This document shows positions 27,783 to 38,100 of a stretch of 64,000 nt of DNA, in pieces. Made by a program: the position numbers and the translations under genes. The notes beneath the pieces were generated by a model. It did not search any database. It saw only the letters and a program-made list of their open reading frames with translations, and was not told the origin of the DNA. The stretch lies in assembly GCA_964595485.1 (NCBI GenBank), contig CAZQQN010000001.1, positions 105,354 through 169,353 of the forward strand. The letters run 5' to 3'. The stretch's first letter is position 1; the number at the start of each line of letters is the position of its first letter. This DNA comes from CAZQQN01 sp964595485 (GTDB lineage Bacteria; Bacteroidota; Bacteroidia; CAILMK01; CAYYUA01).

Positions 27783-28580
27783 ATGAGGCGGGTTTTTTGG
27801 TTACTTGCTATTTTTGTTGGCTTGTGTCTAAATGCTTTGGGGCAAAAGGACCATCATCTTAGCATCAAATCAGGAGCAGGGATTGGAAAAGTAAGGGACC
27901 GCATGATTTCCCCTTTAATATATAAAGGTTCTCAAGTGCCTTCTGAAATTTCCTACATTCAGCAAACAGACACCTCTAAAAGGACATTCGATATTGGTTT
28001 TACCTGGGGGGCCTTCAAACCTGATATAAACCCTGTTTATACAGATTCAAGGATGCAACGGTTTAAAATGCAAGCTAACTTTAATTCATTGAGTAGAGTT
28101 AGTAAATGGTCAAAATCTTCATTTAGCTTGTTTTTAGGGGGGTCATGGAATAATTTGCTGACCTTTAGGGATAATAGCTTTGCAGGAATGACCTTCGGAG
28201 AGCTTACGAGTAATATTAGTTTTAAGCCGCAACTCAATTATGATTTTACGGTATTACGCCATGACTTTAAGCTAACTTACAACGTTGGCATTCCCTTTTT
28301 AACGTTTATGGTAAGAAGTACCTATGCTGCTTCACCGCCAACTGCTTTCCTGAAAGATGATTATGATAAAAGCGATATTGCTAAAACCATTGAAAGCGGT
28401 ACCATATTAAGGCCATTTAAATTTTTACGTCTCAATAGCCAGCTCCAGGGCTCTTATTATTTGGAAAATGGTAATTACATAAGCCTAATATACGGTTTTG
28501 ACTACTACCAGTACAGTGAACCTGAATTGGTTGAGTCAGTATCTCACAATTTCATGATTGGAACCGCCTTTAAATTTTGA
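27783..28580 (+). CDS. Predicted outer-membrane beta-barrel protein, unknown function
   Basis: A 265-residue protein with a Sec signal peptide (MRRVFWLLAIFVGLCLNALGQ). The mature part alternates polar and aromatic/hydrophobic residues in short strands and ends in FMIGTAFKF, a terminal Phe as in many outer-membrane barrels. I do not recognise a family. The next gene, an S41 protease lipoprotein, begins three bases after its stop codon, so the two are almost certainly co-transcribed and may act together at the cell envelope. Confidence 0.75.
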   Translation: MRRVFWLLAIFVGLCLNALGQKDHHLSIKSGAGIGKVRDRMISPLIYKGSQVPSEISYIQQTDTSKRTFDIGFTWGAFKPDINPVYTDSRMQRFKMQANFNSLSRVSKWSKSSFSLFLGGSWNNLLTFRDNSFAGMTFGELTSNISFKPQLNYDFTVLRHDFKLTYNVGIPFLTFMVRSTYAASPPTAFLKDDYDKSDIAKTIESGTILRPFKFLRLNSQLQGSYYLENGNYISLIYGFDYYQYSEPELVESVSHNFMIGTAFKF

Positions 28581-28583
28581 TCA

Positions 28584-29609
28584 ATGAAGGTTACTAAATT
28601 AATCATATTCGGGATATTATTCATCATTGCTACTACTGGTTGTGAGAAGGCTTTTATGGAGAAGGATCCGAACACCGCTCCTAAAGCTGTTTTTAAAACC
28701 TTATGGAATGATGTAGACCGAAAGTATGCTTTTTTTAAGTTTAAAGACGTCAATTGGGATTCCGTTAAACGGGTTTATGAACCAAAGATTAAACCCCGAA
28801 TGAGTGAAAGGGAATTATTTGATACGTTGGCCAATATGTTAAACCGCTTAAAAGATGGACATGTTAACCTTATTTCTGATTTTGATCGATCAAGGTATTG
28901 GGATTGGTATCTGGATTACCCGCAAAATTTTGATTTTTCTCTTTTAGAGCGCAATTACTTGAAAGATGATTACCGGATAAGTGATCAGTTTACCATCTAT
29001 TACAAAAAATTTGATACCCTTGGCGCTAAGATTGGCTACATGTATGTTCCAACCTTTGTAGGAGGTAAGCCATCTGTTTTAGACGAAGTGCTTAAAGCCT
29101 TCACGGACTGTAATGGCGTTGTTATAGACGTTAGGAATAACGGCGGGGGGCTGGAAGAATTAGCTGAGCTGATGGCGGGGCGTTTTACTAAGGAAAAACG
29201 TCAATATGCAATGACCCAGGTAAAAAATGGACCAGCCCATGATGAATTCACGAAATTAAGGCCTGAATACATAGAGCCGGAAGGCGAGAAACAAATCACC
29301 AAACCTATTACAGTGCTGGTCAACCGGTCAAGTTACAGTGCTACGAATGATTTTGCGTTGGCAATGAAAAGTTTACCGCATGCTACCTTGATAGGTGATA
29401 CAACGGGTGGTGGGGGTGGTCGTCCATATAGGAACGAATTGCCTAATGGCTGGACTTACCGGATTTCAAAATCAAGGACATGGTCAAATGATATGAATAA
29501 TATCGAGGCCGGGGTTTCACCTGATATCGATATTGATATGAATCCCGATGGGAATGACAAAAAGGATGCTATATTGGAAAAGGCTTTGTTATTCATAAGC
29601 GATCAATGA
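28584..29609 (+). CDS. S41 family C-terminal processing-type protease, lipoprotein
   Basis: A 341-residue lipoprotein: the signal ends in the lipobox ATTGC near residue 20, giving a lipidated Cys. The S41 protease core begins near residue 145 (KIGYMYVPTF, GVVIDVRNNGGG), with the catalytic Ser252 in NRSSYSATND. The GDTTGGGGGRPYR loop follows. No PDZ domain is visible; residues 40-130 form the helical cap seen in the IRBP/tricorn-like branch. It likely trims or degrades periplasmic proteins. It is tightly coupled to the preceding barrel gene. Confidence 0.88.
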   Translation: MKVTKLIIFGILFIIATTGCEKAFMEKDPNTAPKAVFKTLWNDVDRKYAFFKFKDVNWDSVKRVYEPKIKPRMSERELFDTLANMLNRLKDGHVNLISDFDRSRYWDWYLDYPQNFDFSLLERNYLKDDYRISDQFTIYYKKFDTLGAKIGYMYVPTFVGGKPSVLDEVLKAFTDCNGVVIDVRNNGGGLEELAELMAGRFTKEKRQYAMTQVKNGPAHDEFTKLRPEYIEPEGEKQITKPITVLVNRSSYSATNDFALAMKSLPHATLIGDTTGGGGGRPYRNELPNGWTYRISKSRTWSNDMNNIEAGVSPDIDIDMNPDGNDKKDAILEKALLFISDQ

Positions 29610-29664
29610 AAAGCCAAAACTTACATAACCTTACTCCAGAGGCTTGGTTCTATAAGGTTTGTTA

Positions 29665-29901
29665 TTAAATATCTTCCGTGCAATCAACTTCTACAGAGTC
29701 ATACGCTGAATAAGCCTCTTCCAGTTCTTTTTCTTTATCATCTAATTCTTGCTGAAAGCCACATTTTTGGGGTGAGGTCTCTGTTACTCTCTCACCGTTA
29801 GCCAGGGTGTAATTAATTTCACAAGTCATACACTTCTCACATCCTGAAAAAGCTATTCCTCCAAGGAAAAGTATTAATACCAAAAAAGCGCCTTTATTCA
29901 T
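29665..29901 (-). CDS. Small Cys-rich lipoprotein, unknown function
   Basis: A 78-residue lipoprotein with lipobox AFSGC at about residue 20. The mature peptide contains five further Cys (CEKCMTCEI, QKCGFQ, VDCTEDI), suggesting disulfides in the periplasm, and a Glu-rich helix (ELDDKEKELEEAY). I do not recognise a family. A -7 promoter box 32 bases upstream of the start supports it as a real gene. It converges on the S41 protease gene. Confidence 0.7.
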   Translation of the reverse strand: MNKGAFLVLILFLGGIAFSGCEKCMTCEINYTLANGERVTETSPQKCGFQQELDDKEKELEEAYSAYDSVEVDCTEDI

Positions 29902-29932
29902 AGTATTGGATTTTGAAATTTTTGCAAAACTT

Positions 29933-29967
29933 CAAATATAAAGATTATTCAGGTATTGCCTTAACAA
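29933..29967 (-). promoter_or_regulatory. Candidate promoter of the small lipoprotein gene
   Basis: Minus-strand TTG (29967-29965), 24-base spacer and TATATTTG (29940-29933). The -7 element is exact; the spacer is slightly long. Confidence 0.4.
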
Positions 29968-29987
29968 AGGCTGAAAAAATGGTAATT

Positions 29988-30884
29988 TCAATTGTCCGCT
30001 TCCTGTGCTGGTTTTACGCCACCTTTAAAAAGGTTGTTTTTTTGAACCCAATAGCCCTTTTCCGGCTTAAAAACAAAATAACTGTAAGTACCATCCGGCA
30101 CATAGGTATGACGGCTTCCTCTGCTACGCTTATTAGGGGGCACTAAGTTATCATAAGCGATCACGTCTTTTCGTTTATTGTAATCAATATTCATGGTGGC
30201 ATCATTGTTATAAACAAACATGATTCTTTTTTTCATCTGATTGTCCTTTTTAAAGATGGGTGCTCCGAATTGGGGCTCACCGTTTTGCTTAAAGGTCAAC
30301 ACATCAATAAGCTTACGGTTACAAGTCTTATTAAACCCATCCCAGCCGAAAAGGATGTAATGCTTTTTGTCTTCAATGCTTTTTTGGACGAGCTCAAAAT
30401 ATTGAGCTCCATACCACCCATTTCTATTCAGAATAGTATCCTCTGCGTTCATCAAAGCATTTTCAACCCGGTCATAAAGGGGATATATTTCAAGGCTATC
30501 TTTATTATTCTGCTGAATGACACCATAAAAGCGATGAGTGTTATTAGCAAACTTTATATGCCAGTTGTACAACCTAAATTGTTTATCTGGCGGAGTAAAC
30601 TTGTAAACGTACCGGATTGAATCAAAAGGATAATCAAAAGAGCCGGGTATTTTTAAAGCTTCCACAAAATTAGGAATAAACTTTTTAAGGCTTTTTACAC
30701 GCAGGGCTTGCGTGCTGCCATCAATCATGCTATCTCCTATGTTTTTCAGTTTTTGCTCAAAAACTTTCAAACTATCCAGGTGAGTAGAATCATGAGTTCG
30801 CTGGGCCTTAATTGTATTTAAGCTAATAAGAACCATACCTATTAACAGGATAAGCGTTTTCAAGTAAAAGGCAGGTTTTGTCAT
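29988..30884 (-). CDS. Exported hypothetical protein
   Basis: About 298 residues from the ATG at 30884 (MTKPAFYLKTLILLIGMVL), which opens a signal peptide ending near NTIKAQ. In-frame upstream codons would add 21 residues before the signal and overlap the preceding terminator. The mature protein has FGWDGFNKTCNRKLIDVL and HTYVPDGTYSYFVFKP segments and no membrane helix. It looks like a conserved Bacteroidota exported protein without a known role. It may share a transcript with the small lipoprotein gene downstream (86-base gap). Confidence 0.75.
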   Translation of the reverse strand: MTKPAFYLKTLILLIGMVLISLNTIKAQRTHDSTHLDSLKVFEQKLKNIGDSMIDGSTQALRVKSLKKFIPNFVEALKIPGSFDYPFDSIRYVYKFTPPDKQFRLYNWHIKFANNTHRFYGVIQQNNKDSLEIYPLYDRVENALMNAEDTILNRNGWYGAQYFELVQKSIEDKKHYILFGWDGFNKTCNRKLIDVLTFKQNGEPQFGAPIFKKDNQMKKRIMFVYNNDATMNIDYNKRKDVIAYDNLVPPNKRSRGSRHTYVPDGTYSYFVFKPEKGYWVQKNNLFKGGVKPAQEADN

Positions 30885-30915
30885 AATTGTATTACTATTA
30901 ATCATTGGCTTGAAC

Positions 30916-30940
30916 AAAAACGGGTAGCTAATGCTACCCG
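30916..30940 (-). terminator. Intrinsic terminator of the thiolase gene
   Basis: On the minus strand the perfect arms CGGGTAGC/GCTACCCG with the loop ATTA are followed by TTTTT. Confidence 0.82.
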
Positions 30941-30981
30941 CTTCCAAACAAACTTTTGACCAAATTATTTTTCAAGAGCTT

Positions 30982-32160
30982 TTAAACTTTTTCAATCAGC
31001 ATAGCGGAAGCGCCGCCGCCACCATTGCAAATGCCAACGGCACCGAGTTTACCATTTTTATGGTTAAGCACGGAAGTCAAAGTAGTAAGAATCCGGGCGC
31101 CACTGCAACCTATCGGGTGCCCAAGGGAAACAGCGCCGCCAAAAACATTGACCTTTTCCGGATCAATGTCCAGGATTTGATTATTCGCGACTGCTACTAC
31201 AGCAAATGCCTCGTTAATTTCAAAAAAGTCAATGTCCGAAAGGGTTTTACCGGCTTTCTGAACTAATTTTTGCAATGCTTCAGAAGGTGCTGTTGTGAAT
31301 CTTTCCGGCTCCTTGGCTGCATCGGCATAGGATACGATCTTAGCAATCGGGTTCAATCCTAATGATTTTACCTTTTCCTCGCTTGCTAATACAACAGCGG
31401 CTGCACCATCATTCAGGGTCGAAGCATTGGCAGCCGTAACGGAACCATCCTTCTGGAATACCGGTTTAAGCTTTTCTACCTTATCATACTTGATATTTTT
31501 ATATTCTTCATCCTCTTCAACCGTAATGGTTTCCTTTTTACCCTTTACATCCACCGGCACTATCTCATCCTTGAAATATCCTTTTTCTGTAGCTTCGGCT
31601 GCTCTTTTGTAAGATTGGATGGCATATTCGTCCTGCTGTTCTCTGGAAATATTGCATTCGGATGCGCAGAGTTCTGCAGCATTCCCCATATGGTAATCAT
31701 TGTAAACATCCCATAAACCATCTTTAAGTACGCCATCCACTACACTCCCGTGACCCATTTTGTAACCAAAACGGGCTTTATCCAGGTAATAAGGCGTATT
31801 GCTCATACTTTCCATGCCACCCGCAACCACTAAGTCAGTATCGCCAAGTAGAATACTTTGAGCACCAAACATGATCGATTTAGACCCTGAAGCACAAACC
31901 TTATTCACGGTAGTGCAAGGAACACGATTGCTTATTCCTGCCCCTAAGGCTGCTTGCCTGGCCGGAGCCTGCCCATTATTGGCAGTAAGAACGTTGCCGA
32001 AAAATACTTCTTCCACCTGGCCTGGTTTGATCCCTGCTTTCTCGATAGCTCCTTGTATGGATTTTGAACCTAATTCCGTTGCTTGAAAAGGGGCTAAGCT
32101 AGAGCCGTAGCTTCCCACAGGAGTTCTGCCTACTGATGCAATATAAACTTCTTGTGCCAT
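30982..32160 (-). CDS. Acetyl-CoA C-acetyltransferase (thiolase)
   Basis: Joins two acetyl-CoA to acetoacetyl-CoA or cleaves 3-ketoacyl-CoA. The 392 residues match biosynthetic/degradative thiolases. The nucleophile Cys89 lies in NKVCASGSKS, the His in GGAVSLGHPIGCSGAR and the second Cys in GICNGGGGASAM. AtoB-type acetoacetyl-CoA thiolase is the best guess, but beta-oxidation use cannot be excluded. The gene stands as its own unit with a terminator. It fits the branched-chain and fatty-acid theme of nearby genes. Confidence 0.94.
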   Translation of the reverse strand: MAQEVYIASVGRTPVGSYGSSLAPFQATELGSKSIQGAIEKAGIKPGQVEEVFFGNVLTANNGQAPARQAALGAGISNRVPCTTVNKVCASGSKSIMFGAQSILLGDTDLVVAGGMESMSNTPYYLDKARFGYKMGHGSVVDGVLKDGLWDVYNDYHMGNAAELCASECNISREQQDEYAIQSYKRAAEATEKGYFKDEIVPVDVKGKKETITVEEDEEYKNIKYDKVEKLKPVFQKDGSVTAANASTLNDGAAAVVLASEEKVKSLGLNPIAKIVSYADAAKEPERFTTAPSEALQKLVQKAGKTLSDIDFFEINEAFAVVAVANNQILDIDPEKVNVFGGAVSLGHPIGCSGARILTTLTSVLNHKNGKLGAVGICNGGGGASAMLIEKV

Positions 32161-32180
32161 GATTTATTAACTTTTAATGA

Positions 32181-32208
32181 TTGATTTAAACGATTCTGGC
32201 TAATTTTG
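32181..32208 (+). promoter_or_regulatory. Candidate promoter of the 7TM-HD gene
   Basis: TTG (32181-32183), 17-base spacer and TAATTTTG (32201-32208). It would give a leader of about 185 bases before the ATG at 32401. Confidence 0.4.
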
Positions 32209-32400
32209 TTAGAAGTTCAAAGGAAAAAAAAATTAAAAAATATTGTTGCGATTAGTTGCTGGCGGGCAGTTAATGTAAGCTTTAGGCCAAATAGGCAATT
32301 TTGATTTTGGATTCTTTTCTAAGAAAAAAACTTTAAATGAATCTTTTATGAAGACAATGTCCTGCGGGCCTTATTTAGTAATGAACGGATAGTGATTTGT

Positions 32401-34467
32401 ATGGCTAATTTACTTGCTACAAGTGCAACCTGGTTTAGGTACTTTTTATTTTTACTGGCTACTGGGCTTATTATATATGTGCTCCCAAAAACCGGTAAGT
32501 TTCATTTTGATTATGAAAAGGGTGAGCCTTGGCAAAATAAGCAATTAGAGGCACCGTTTCAATTCCCTATCAAAAAAAGCCCTGAGAGAATAGAAGAGGA
32601 AAAAAAGCGCATTCGTGGCCAATTCAAGCCTTATTACCGGAAAGTGGAAGGGAAGGTTACCAAAGTGCAGCAAAAGTTAAAAGAAGTGACCCTTCCAAGG
32701 AGTTTCAAGGAAAAACCGGAGGAACGCGAACGTTCATTAAGTTATTACCAGGAAAAAGCCGAAGTTGTGCTGAAAAGGCTTTATGACCAAGGTATTATAA
32801 AAATAGAGGAAAAACATCAGGATGAAGAGACGCTTCGCTATGTGAAAGAAAAGAAGGTTAAGGAAAGGCAATTTTCTCAGTTTTTAACGCTACAGGAAGC
32901 CCGTAATCAGCTAAAAACACTTGTTAAAAAGGTTCCGGCTCTCAATAAAACTTTTTTTATCAAATCTGTTATCGCTGCAATTGAGCCAAACATCCAATAT
33001 GCGGAAGATCTATCGCAGAAGAAACTGAATTCCTTGCTTGATGATGTATCTGTTAATCGGGGTTTAGTTAGAGAAGGTGAGACGATTATTTCAAGGGGTG
33101 AGGTGGTCAATGAAGAAACCTTTCGTATTTTAAAGTCCCTTGAGGAACAGTATGATCAACAAATAGGACAGGGCGCTGGTAAATACCTTGTATTTGGGGG
33201 ATACTCTTTATTGGTAGTGTTTATAATGGCCATTTTTGCCGTTTATCTGAATTTCTTTAAAAGGGATGTCTTCCGTTCCACGAAATCGCTTTTGCTATTA
33301 TTGATCAATATAGTAGTTTTTATTGGGATAAGTTCCTATGTTGATGGTAGTGGTGCGTTAAGCATCTATATTATTCCATACGCGATTGTACCCATTATTC
33401 TTCTTGCATTTTTTGGTCCCAGGGTTGCTATTATGGCCCATTTGGTTATTGTTATGGTGGTTGGTCTCTTTGTTGGCAATGGATTAGAATTTATTTTCCT
33501 GCAAATAATGGCGGGTTTTATGAGTATCCTTGCTATGTCAAAAATCAGGTATTTATCCCAATTCTTCATTGCCAGCATTTTAATTGTTTTTTCTTATTAC
33601 ATCAATTTTATTGGATTAAAGTTTATTGAATTTGGCTCATTACAGGGGATCGAATGGGCTAATTTGTTTTGGTTCACCGGGAATTTTATTTTAACCTTGT
33701 TGGCTTACCCCCTGATCTATGCGCATGAAAAGCTATTTGCTTTTATAACCGATATAACGCTTATTGAGTATGCCGATATTAATAAAAAAGTTTTAAGAAG
33801 GTTATCGATGAAAGCTCCCGGAACATTTCAGCATTCCCTGCAAGTTGCCAATCTATCCGAAACTGTTTTAAATGAAATAGGTGGGAATGCGCTTTTGGCA
33901 AGGGTTGGGGCTTTATACCATGATATCGGTAAAATGGATAATCCTGAATACTTTGTTGAAAATCAGCAATATGTTGATAATCCCCACAATAATTTGAGTT
34001 ACGAAGATAGTGCCCGAGTCATTATAAGTCACATTCCGAAGGGTATAGAAAAGGCAAAAAAAGCTGGTCTCCCTGAGCAAATTACCAAATTTATACGAAC
34101 CCATCATGGCACTTCTCGTGTGGAATATTTTTACAGGAATTATTTGAAACAATTTGGTGATGAAGAGGAAGTAGACGAAAGTAAATTCCGGTATCCCGGT
34201 CCTAAGCCATTTTCAAAAGAAACGGCTGTTGTTATGCTAGTTGATTCGGTTGAAGCGGCTTCCCGAAGTAAACAAGAGCCCACTGAACAAGAAATCGATG
34301 ATCTTATCAATGGCATTATAGATACTAAAATAAGAGATAACCAATTGGAGAAGGCTGATATTACCATGCGGGAAATTAATATTATCCGTAATCGATTGAA
34401 GCGGCTTATGACAAGTATTTATCATGTTCGTGTAAAATACCCGGAGGAAAAACAAAATGCAGATTGA
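32401..34467 (+). CDS. 7TM-HD family cyclic-di-AMP phosphodiesterase (PgpH-like)
   Basis: A 688-residue inner-membrane protein from the ATG at 32401; a GTG three codons earlier is less likely. Residues 12-28 form the first membrane helix. An extracytoplasmic 7TMR-HDED region follows to about 255, then six or more membrane helices to about 455. The cytoplasmic HD domain has HSLQVANLSETV, ARVGALYHDIGKM and FIRTHHGTSRVEYFY with the metal-binding His/Asp set. In this family (PgpH in Firmicutes, homologues in Bacteroidota) the HD domain hydrolyses cyclic di-AMP. That assignment rests on architecture. Pur-alpha follows 107 bases downstream. Confidence 0.9.
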   Translation: MANLLATSATWFRYFLFLLATGLIIYVLPKTGKFHFDYEKGEPWQNKQLEAPFQFPIKKSPERIEEEKKRIRGQFKPYYRKVEGKVTKVQQKLKEVTLPRSFKEKPEERERSLSYYQEKAEVVLKRLYDQGIIKIEEKHQDEETLRYVKEKKVKERQFSQFLTLQEARNQLKTLVKKVPALNKTFFIKSVIAAIEPNIQYAEDLSQKKLNSLLDDVSVNRGLVREGETIISRGEVVNEETFRILKSLEEQYDQQIGQGAGKYLVFGGYSLLVVFIMAIFAVYLNFFKRDVFRSTKSLLLLLINIVVFIGISSYVDGSGALSIYIIPYAIVPIILLAFFGPRVAIMAHLVIVMVVGLFVGNGLEFIFLQIMAGFMSILAMSKIRYLSQFFIASILIVFSYYINFIGLKFIEFGSLQGIEWANLFWFTGNFILTLLAYPLIYAHEKLFAFITDITLIEYADINKKVLRRLSMKAPGTFQHSLQVANLSETVLNEIGGNALLARVGALYHDIGKMDNPEYFVENQQYVDNPHNNLSYEDSARVIISHIPKGIEKAKKAGLPEQITKFIRTHHGTSRVEYFYRNYLKQFGDEEEVDESKFRYPGPKPFSKETAVVMLVDSVEAASRSKQEPTEQEIDDLINGIIDTKIRDNQLEKADITMREINIIRNRLKRLMTSIYHVRVKYPEEKQNAD

Positions 34468-34574
34468 AGGTAATTTTTTTCTTTGAGTATTGAAATTTTA
34501 GTTAATTTTTCTAAAATTCGTTAATATAAATTGTTTTAGAAGTTTAGATTTTTGTTTAACCTAATTGTGTAGCA

Positions 34575-35036
34575 ATGGAAGATTCGAAAGACAACAAGGA
34601 AGAGATTTTCTCTAAAAGGATTCGTGCAGGTAAAAAACGTACTTATTTCATTGATGTCAGGAGTACCCGAAAGAATGATTATTACGTGACTTTAACTGAG
34701 AGTAAAAGAAAGCACCCCGAGAGTAAAGAGTTTATTAAGCACAAGATATTTCTCTACAAGGAAGATTTCAACAAATTTGTAGAGGGCCTGAATGAGGCAA
34801 TTGATTATGTCAAAAATGACCTTCTTCCGGACTATGATTTTGAAAAATTTGACAAGGATGAAAAAAGTCAAACGATTACAAGGGATAATTTCGAGGAAGG
34901 TCAGAATACGGAAAAATCATTCGGTGATGAGGAAGATGAGGATCTGAATACATCCTCTACTCCTTCTGACTTTGAGGTATCTTTTTCATCTGGTGATGAG
35001 GAAGATGAGGACAAGGATTCAGAGGAAAATACCTAA
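34575..35036 (+). CDS. PUR-alpha-like DNA/RNA-binding protein (DUF3276)
   Basis: A 153-residue protein. Residues 10-95 form the PUR repeat-like fold (FSKRIRAGKKRTYFIDVR, YYVTLTESKRK, FLYKEDFNKFVEGLNEAI), known in Borrelia and Bacteroidota as a nucleic-acid-binding dimer. The C-terminal 55 residues are a disordered acidic tail with the heptad GDEEDED twice. These two copies are coded by identical 20-base direct repeats at 34923-34942 and 34992-35011. It may bind single-stranded or structured nucleic acid. A terminator follows. Confidence 0.9.
   Translation: MEDSKDNKEEIFSKRIRAGKKRTYFIDVRSTRKNDYYVTLTESKRKHPESKEFIKHKIFLYKEDFNKFVEGLNEAIDYVKNDLLPDYDFEKFDKDEKSQTITRDNFEEGQNTEKSFGDEEDEDLNTSSTPSDFEVSFSSGDEEDEDKDSEENT
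34923..35011 (+). repeat. Pair of identical 20-base direct repeats in the Pur-alpha tail
   Basis: Copies at 34923-34942 and 34992-35011, 69 bases apart and in frame, each coding the acidic GDEEDED stretch. Recombination between them would delete 23 codons without a frameshift. Confidence 0.85.
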
Positions 35037-35114
35037 TATTACTTAACGCTCACACTAATTGTTAAGAGGTATTATTCACTGCTTTAAAGGCTTTCCTGCA
35101 TAAGAATAAGAACC

Positions 35115-35145
35115 AAACCCCAGATTTATTAAACTGGGGTTTTTT
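35115..35145 (+). terminator. Intrinsic terminator after Pur-alpha
   Basis: The arms AAACCCCAG and CTGGGGTTT surround a ten-base AT loop, followed by a T-run. It lies between convergent genes. Confidence 0.82.
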
Positions 35146-35174
35146 GGTTTCATGGTACAATATCGAACGTTTGA

Positions 35175-38100
35175 CTACCTTAGCAAATGAATTGTCCCGT
35201 TGTATACTTTGGTTAACTGGTATCCCTCGTATTCAATGGTTACCAAGTAGGTACCAGCAGGAGCTTTTTTATCTTTAAAGGTTCCATCCCAGCCTTCATC
35301 AGGATTTGTGGTTTCAAACACTTTTTCTCCCCATCTGGTAAAAATCTGCATTTCAAAAGATAATAGATTCGAAGCTTTTACTTTAAATTCGTCATTAACC
35401 CCATTTTTGTCCCAGGGAGAAAAGGCGTTTGGCACGTATAGGAAAGGAGGGAATTGCTGGCAAGTTTCATTTGACCAGGAATAAATTTCTGGATTCCCGT
35501 TTTTTATGGCTTTTATCCGGTAACATTGCTCAGCTCCCCGGTCTGTTCTTGGTATCCCTGTTTTTGTTTTATTACCTGGTACTGTCTTGGCAAGCTTGTA
35601 TTGGTATTCCTCTTCGGCGGTATCACTGGTTCTAATATAAATTTCATAGCGTTCAATGTTAGCAGTGCCCCAGCCTTTATACGGAGTCCATTCGAGGATG
35701 AGCGATTCTTCATCAGGCTTATCTGAATTTAGGAGAATGGATTTATGAATTCTTGAGTCAACATTGATATCGCAAATGTTTTCAGTTTCTACCTTATAGT
35801 TATAAGGGGTTTTACTGGTTTTAACCTGGTCATCTTTATTACGGGTTGATGTATTGTCATTGGTAGCAAAGTTAGTCCAGGTGCTTTGCTGAGTGTCTCT
35901 TTTGAGTAGTTTAACTTCTTTTTGGAAAAATTGATCATTTAAAATCTCCCAATCAATAACCATTTTACCTGGGTCATCTTTAATGGTGCTAACCCTTTTC
36001 ATTTGCAGATTTAATAAATCAACAAAGATTGGCTTATTAATGGTGTCCCCAGAGCACCCATTTTCAGCAATTTCATGAACTTTAAGTGTTTGTTTACCGG
36101 CAATTAACCAATTGGCACGGATGGTTGATTGACCTTGCCCATCGGTAATTTCCCCACCCTGTATTTTCCACTTAAATGAAGAAGAGCTATCACCATTGTA
36201 TTGATAGGTTATACCTTGCTGTTCGGGCGAACAAATGGTATCTAATCCTTTGATGGGTTTATTCTCGGGTTTATCTTTGATGAATACCGTTTTTGAACGC
36301 TTTTGACTCTTGCAGCTATCTTTTGTAAGCTCAGTCACTTCAATGGTATATTGCCCTGGCACCCTAAATTGTAACTTGATAGAATCATTTCGGTGATAAA
36401 CAACTTCTATTGAATCTTCATTGTAAGACCAATTAAACATTGAATTTTTGAATCCCCTTACTTTAAATGATCCTTTTTGTTCTTGACAAAGCGTGTCTGG
36501 TCCCTCAATAGCGCTTGGGTCTGGTAGCGGGTTTATGGTTACAGGTTGGTAAATGGTGTCTCCTTTGCAAACCTTGTTATTAACCGAATCATAGCTGGTT
36601 TCAAGCACCTTGATCAAACCATTTATATCAGAATTGCCCCATTTAACAGAAATATTGTTGCCGGGGGCGTTTTTATTGAATTGGCCATTTTTCAACCACC
36701 AATCATAAGAAGATCCGTTGGTATACCTGACAGAATAAGGGTGATCTGAAAATTCACAAACAGATGTATCACCGGATATCGGTGAAGTTTCAAGGTTGTA
36801 GCTGATCTTGATTGGTAATTTAAAAGTATCACTAAAGCAACCTTCTTGATTTTCCTCAACTACTTTAACGTAGCCTGACCCTGAATCAGACCAATTTACC
36901 CGGATTAAACCATTGGTTTGCCCGGATACTATGGTACCATTGGATACCCACCAATGGTATTTAGATCCTGCCTGAGAATCAACCCAATAGCGAATTCTAC
37001 TCGAATTGGGGCAAACGACCCTTGTTCCCATGATAGTATCCACTACAGGGTTTTGAACATCTACCCCCTTCGAAAAACTATCGGACTCACAGTTATATTG
37101 GTTTTTTGTCGTTACTGTAATCGTTCCCGTATCCTTATCTGTCCACTTAAATTTTGTTTGGTTGCTACTGGTAACGGTATCTTCGGGTTTTGCACCTTTG
37201 CTTGTCCATTGATATTTAGTGGCAGTAGGGCTAAGCACATTATATGAATAGGAGCCTTCAAAACAGGGTAATGAGTCACCAAATATGTTATTGATTTCAG
37301 GCTTCGGATTTACAGTGACTGAAACGGTGTCTTGTATGGTACAGGCAGATCGGCTTATAAAAACTTCTAAATCAGCATTTTTAGGAAATGGAGCGGAGTT
37401 GGTTGCTGTAAACCTGGGCTTGGCCAATGATGTGTCATTTAATGATTGGGTATCAACCCATGCAAAGTTTAAGTTGCTATCCGGAGAAGGATTACCAATT
37501 TGAATAGTATCTCCGGTACACATTGTGTAATCGGGGCCAGCTTCACCGTAAGGAGGAGAGGCAATTTTAACATTTTTTGAAGATGAATCTGGTTTACAGC
37601 CATTTTTACTTACAGTATAGGCTTTTATTTCATGGTTCCCTGCCTTTTTCCAGTCAATACGAATTGAGTCAGTATGTTGACCCGAAAGTATTTGGCCACC
37701 TTCCACTTCCCAGAAAACAGAATCCTTGGCATACTTGCTCAAATTAGCGGTATAAAGGGCTTGATCATTAAGAATGCATCCACTATCTGCTCCGAGTATA
37801 CCACTTCCTTTATAATCTTTGACATTAACTGCTATTTTAGTGATATTTTTTTTGGGTGGGCAGCCTTTGTCGCGGGTGATAATACTAAAAATATAAGGGG
37901 TGTTGCGGCTTTGACCACAAGCTGTGCGCCAGTTGAAATTGGTTGTGATAGTATCTATCCCTTTCGTTGAATCCATTGAAGCCCTTGGCGGTGATATTTC
38001 ATCAAAAACGTCTCCTTCGTATCCTAAGTACATACTATCACTATCTTCATACTTTATATCCAGGTCTAAGGTGTCCCCTTCGAGTATCGTAAAGTTTGTC

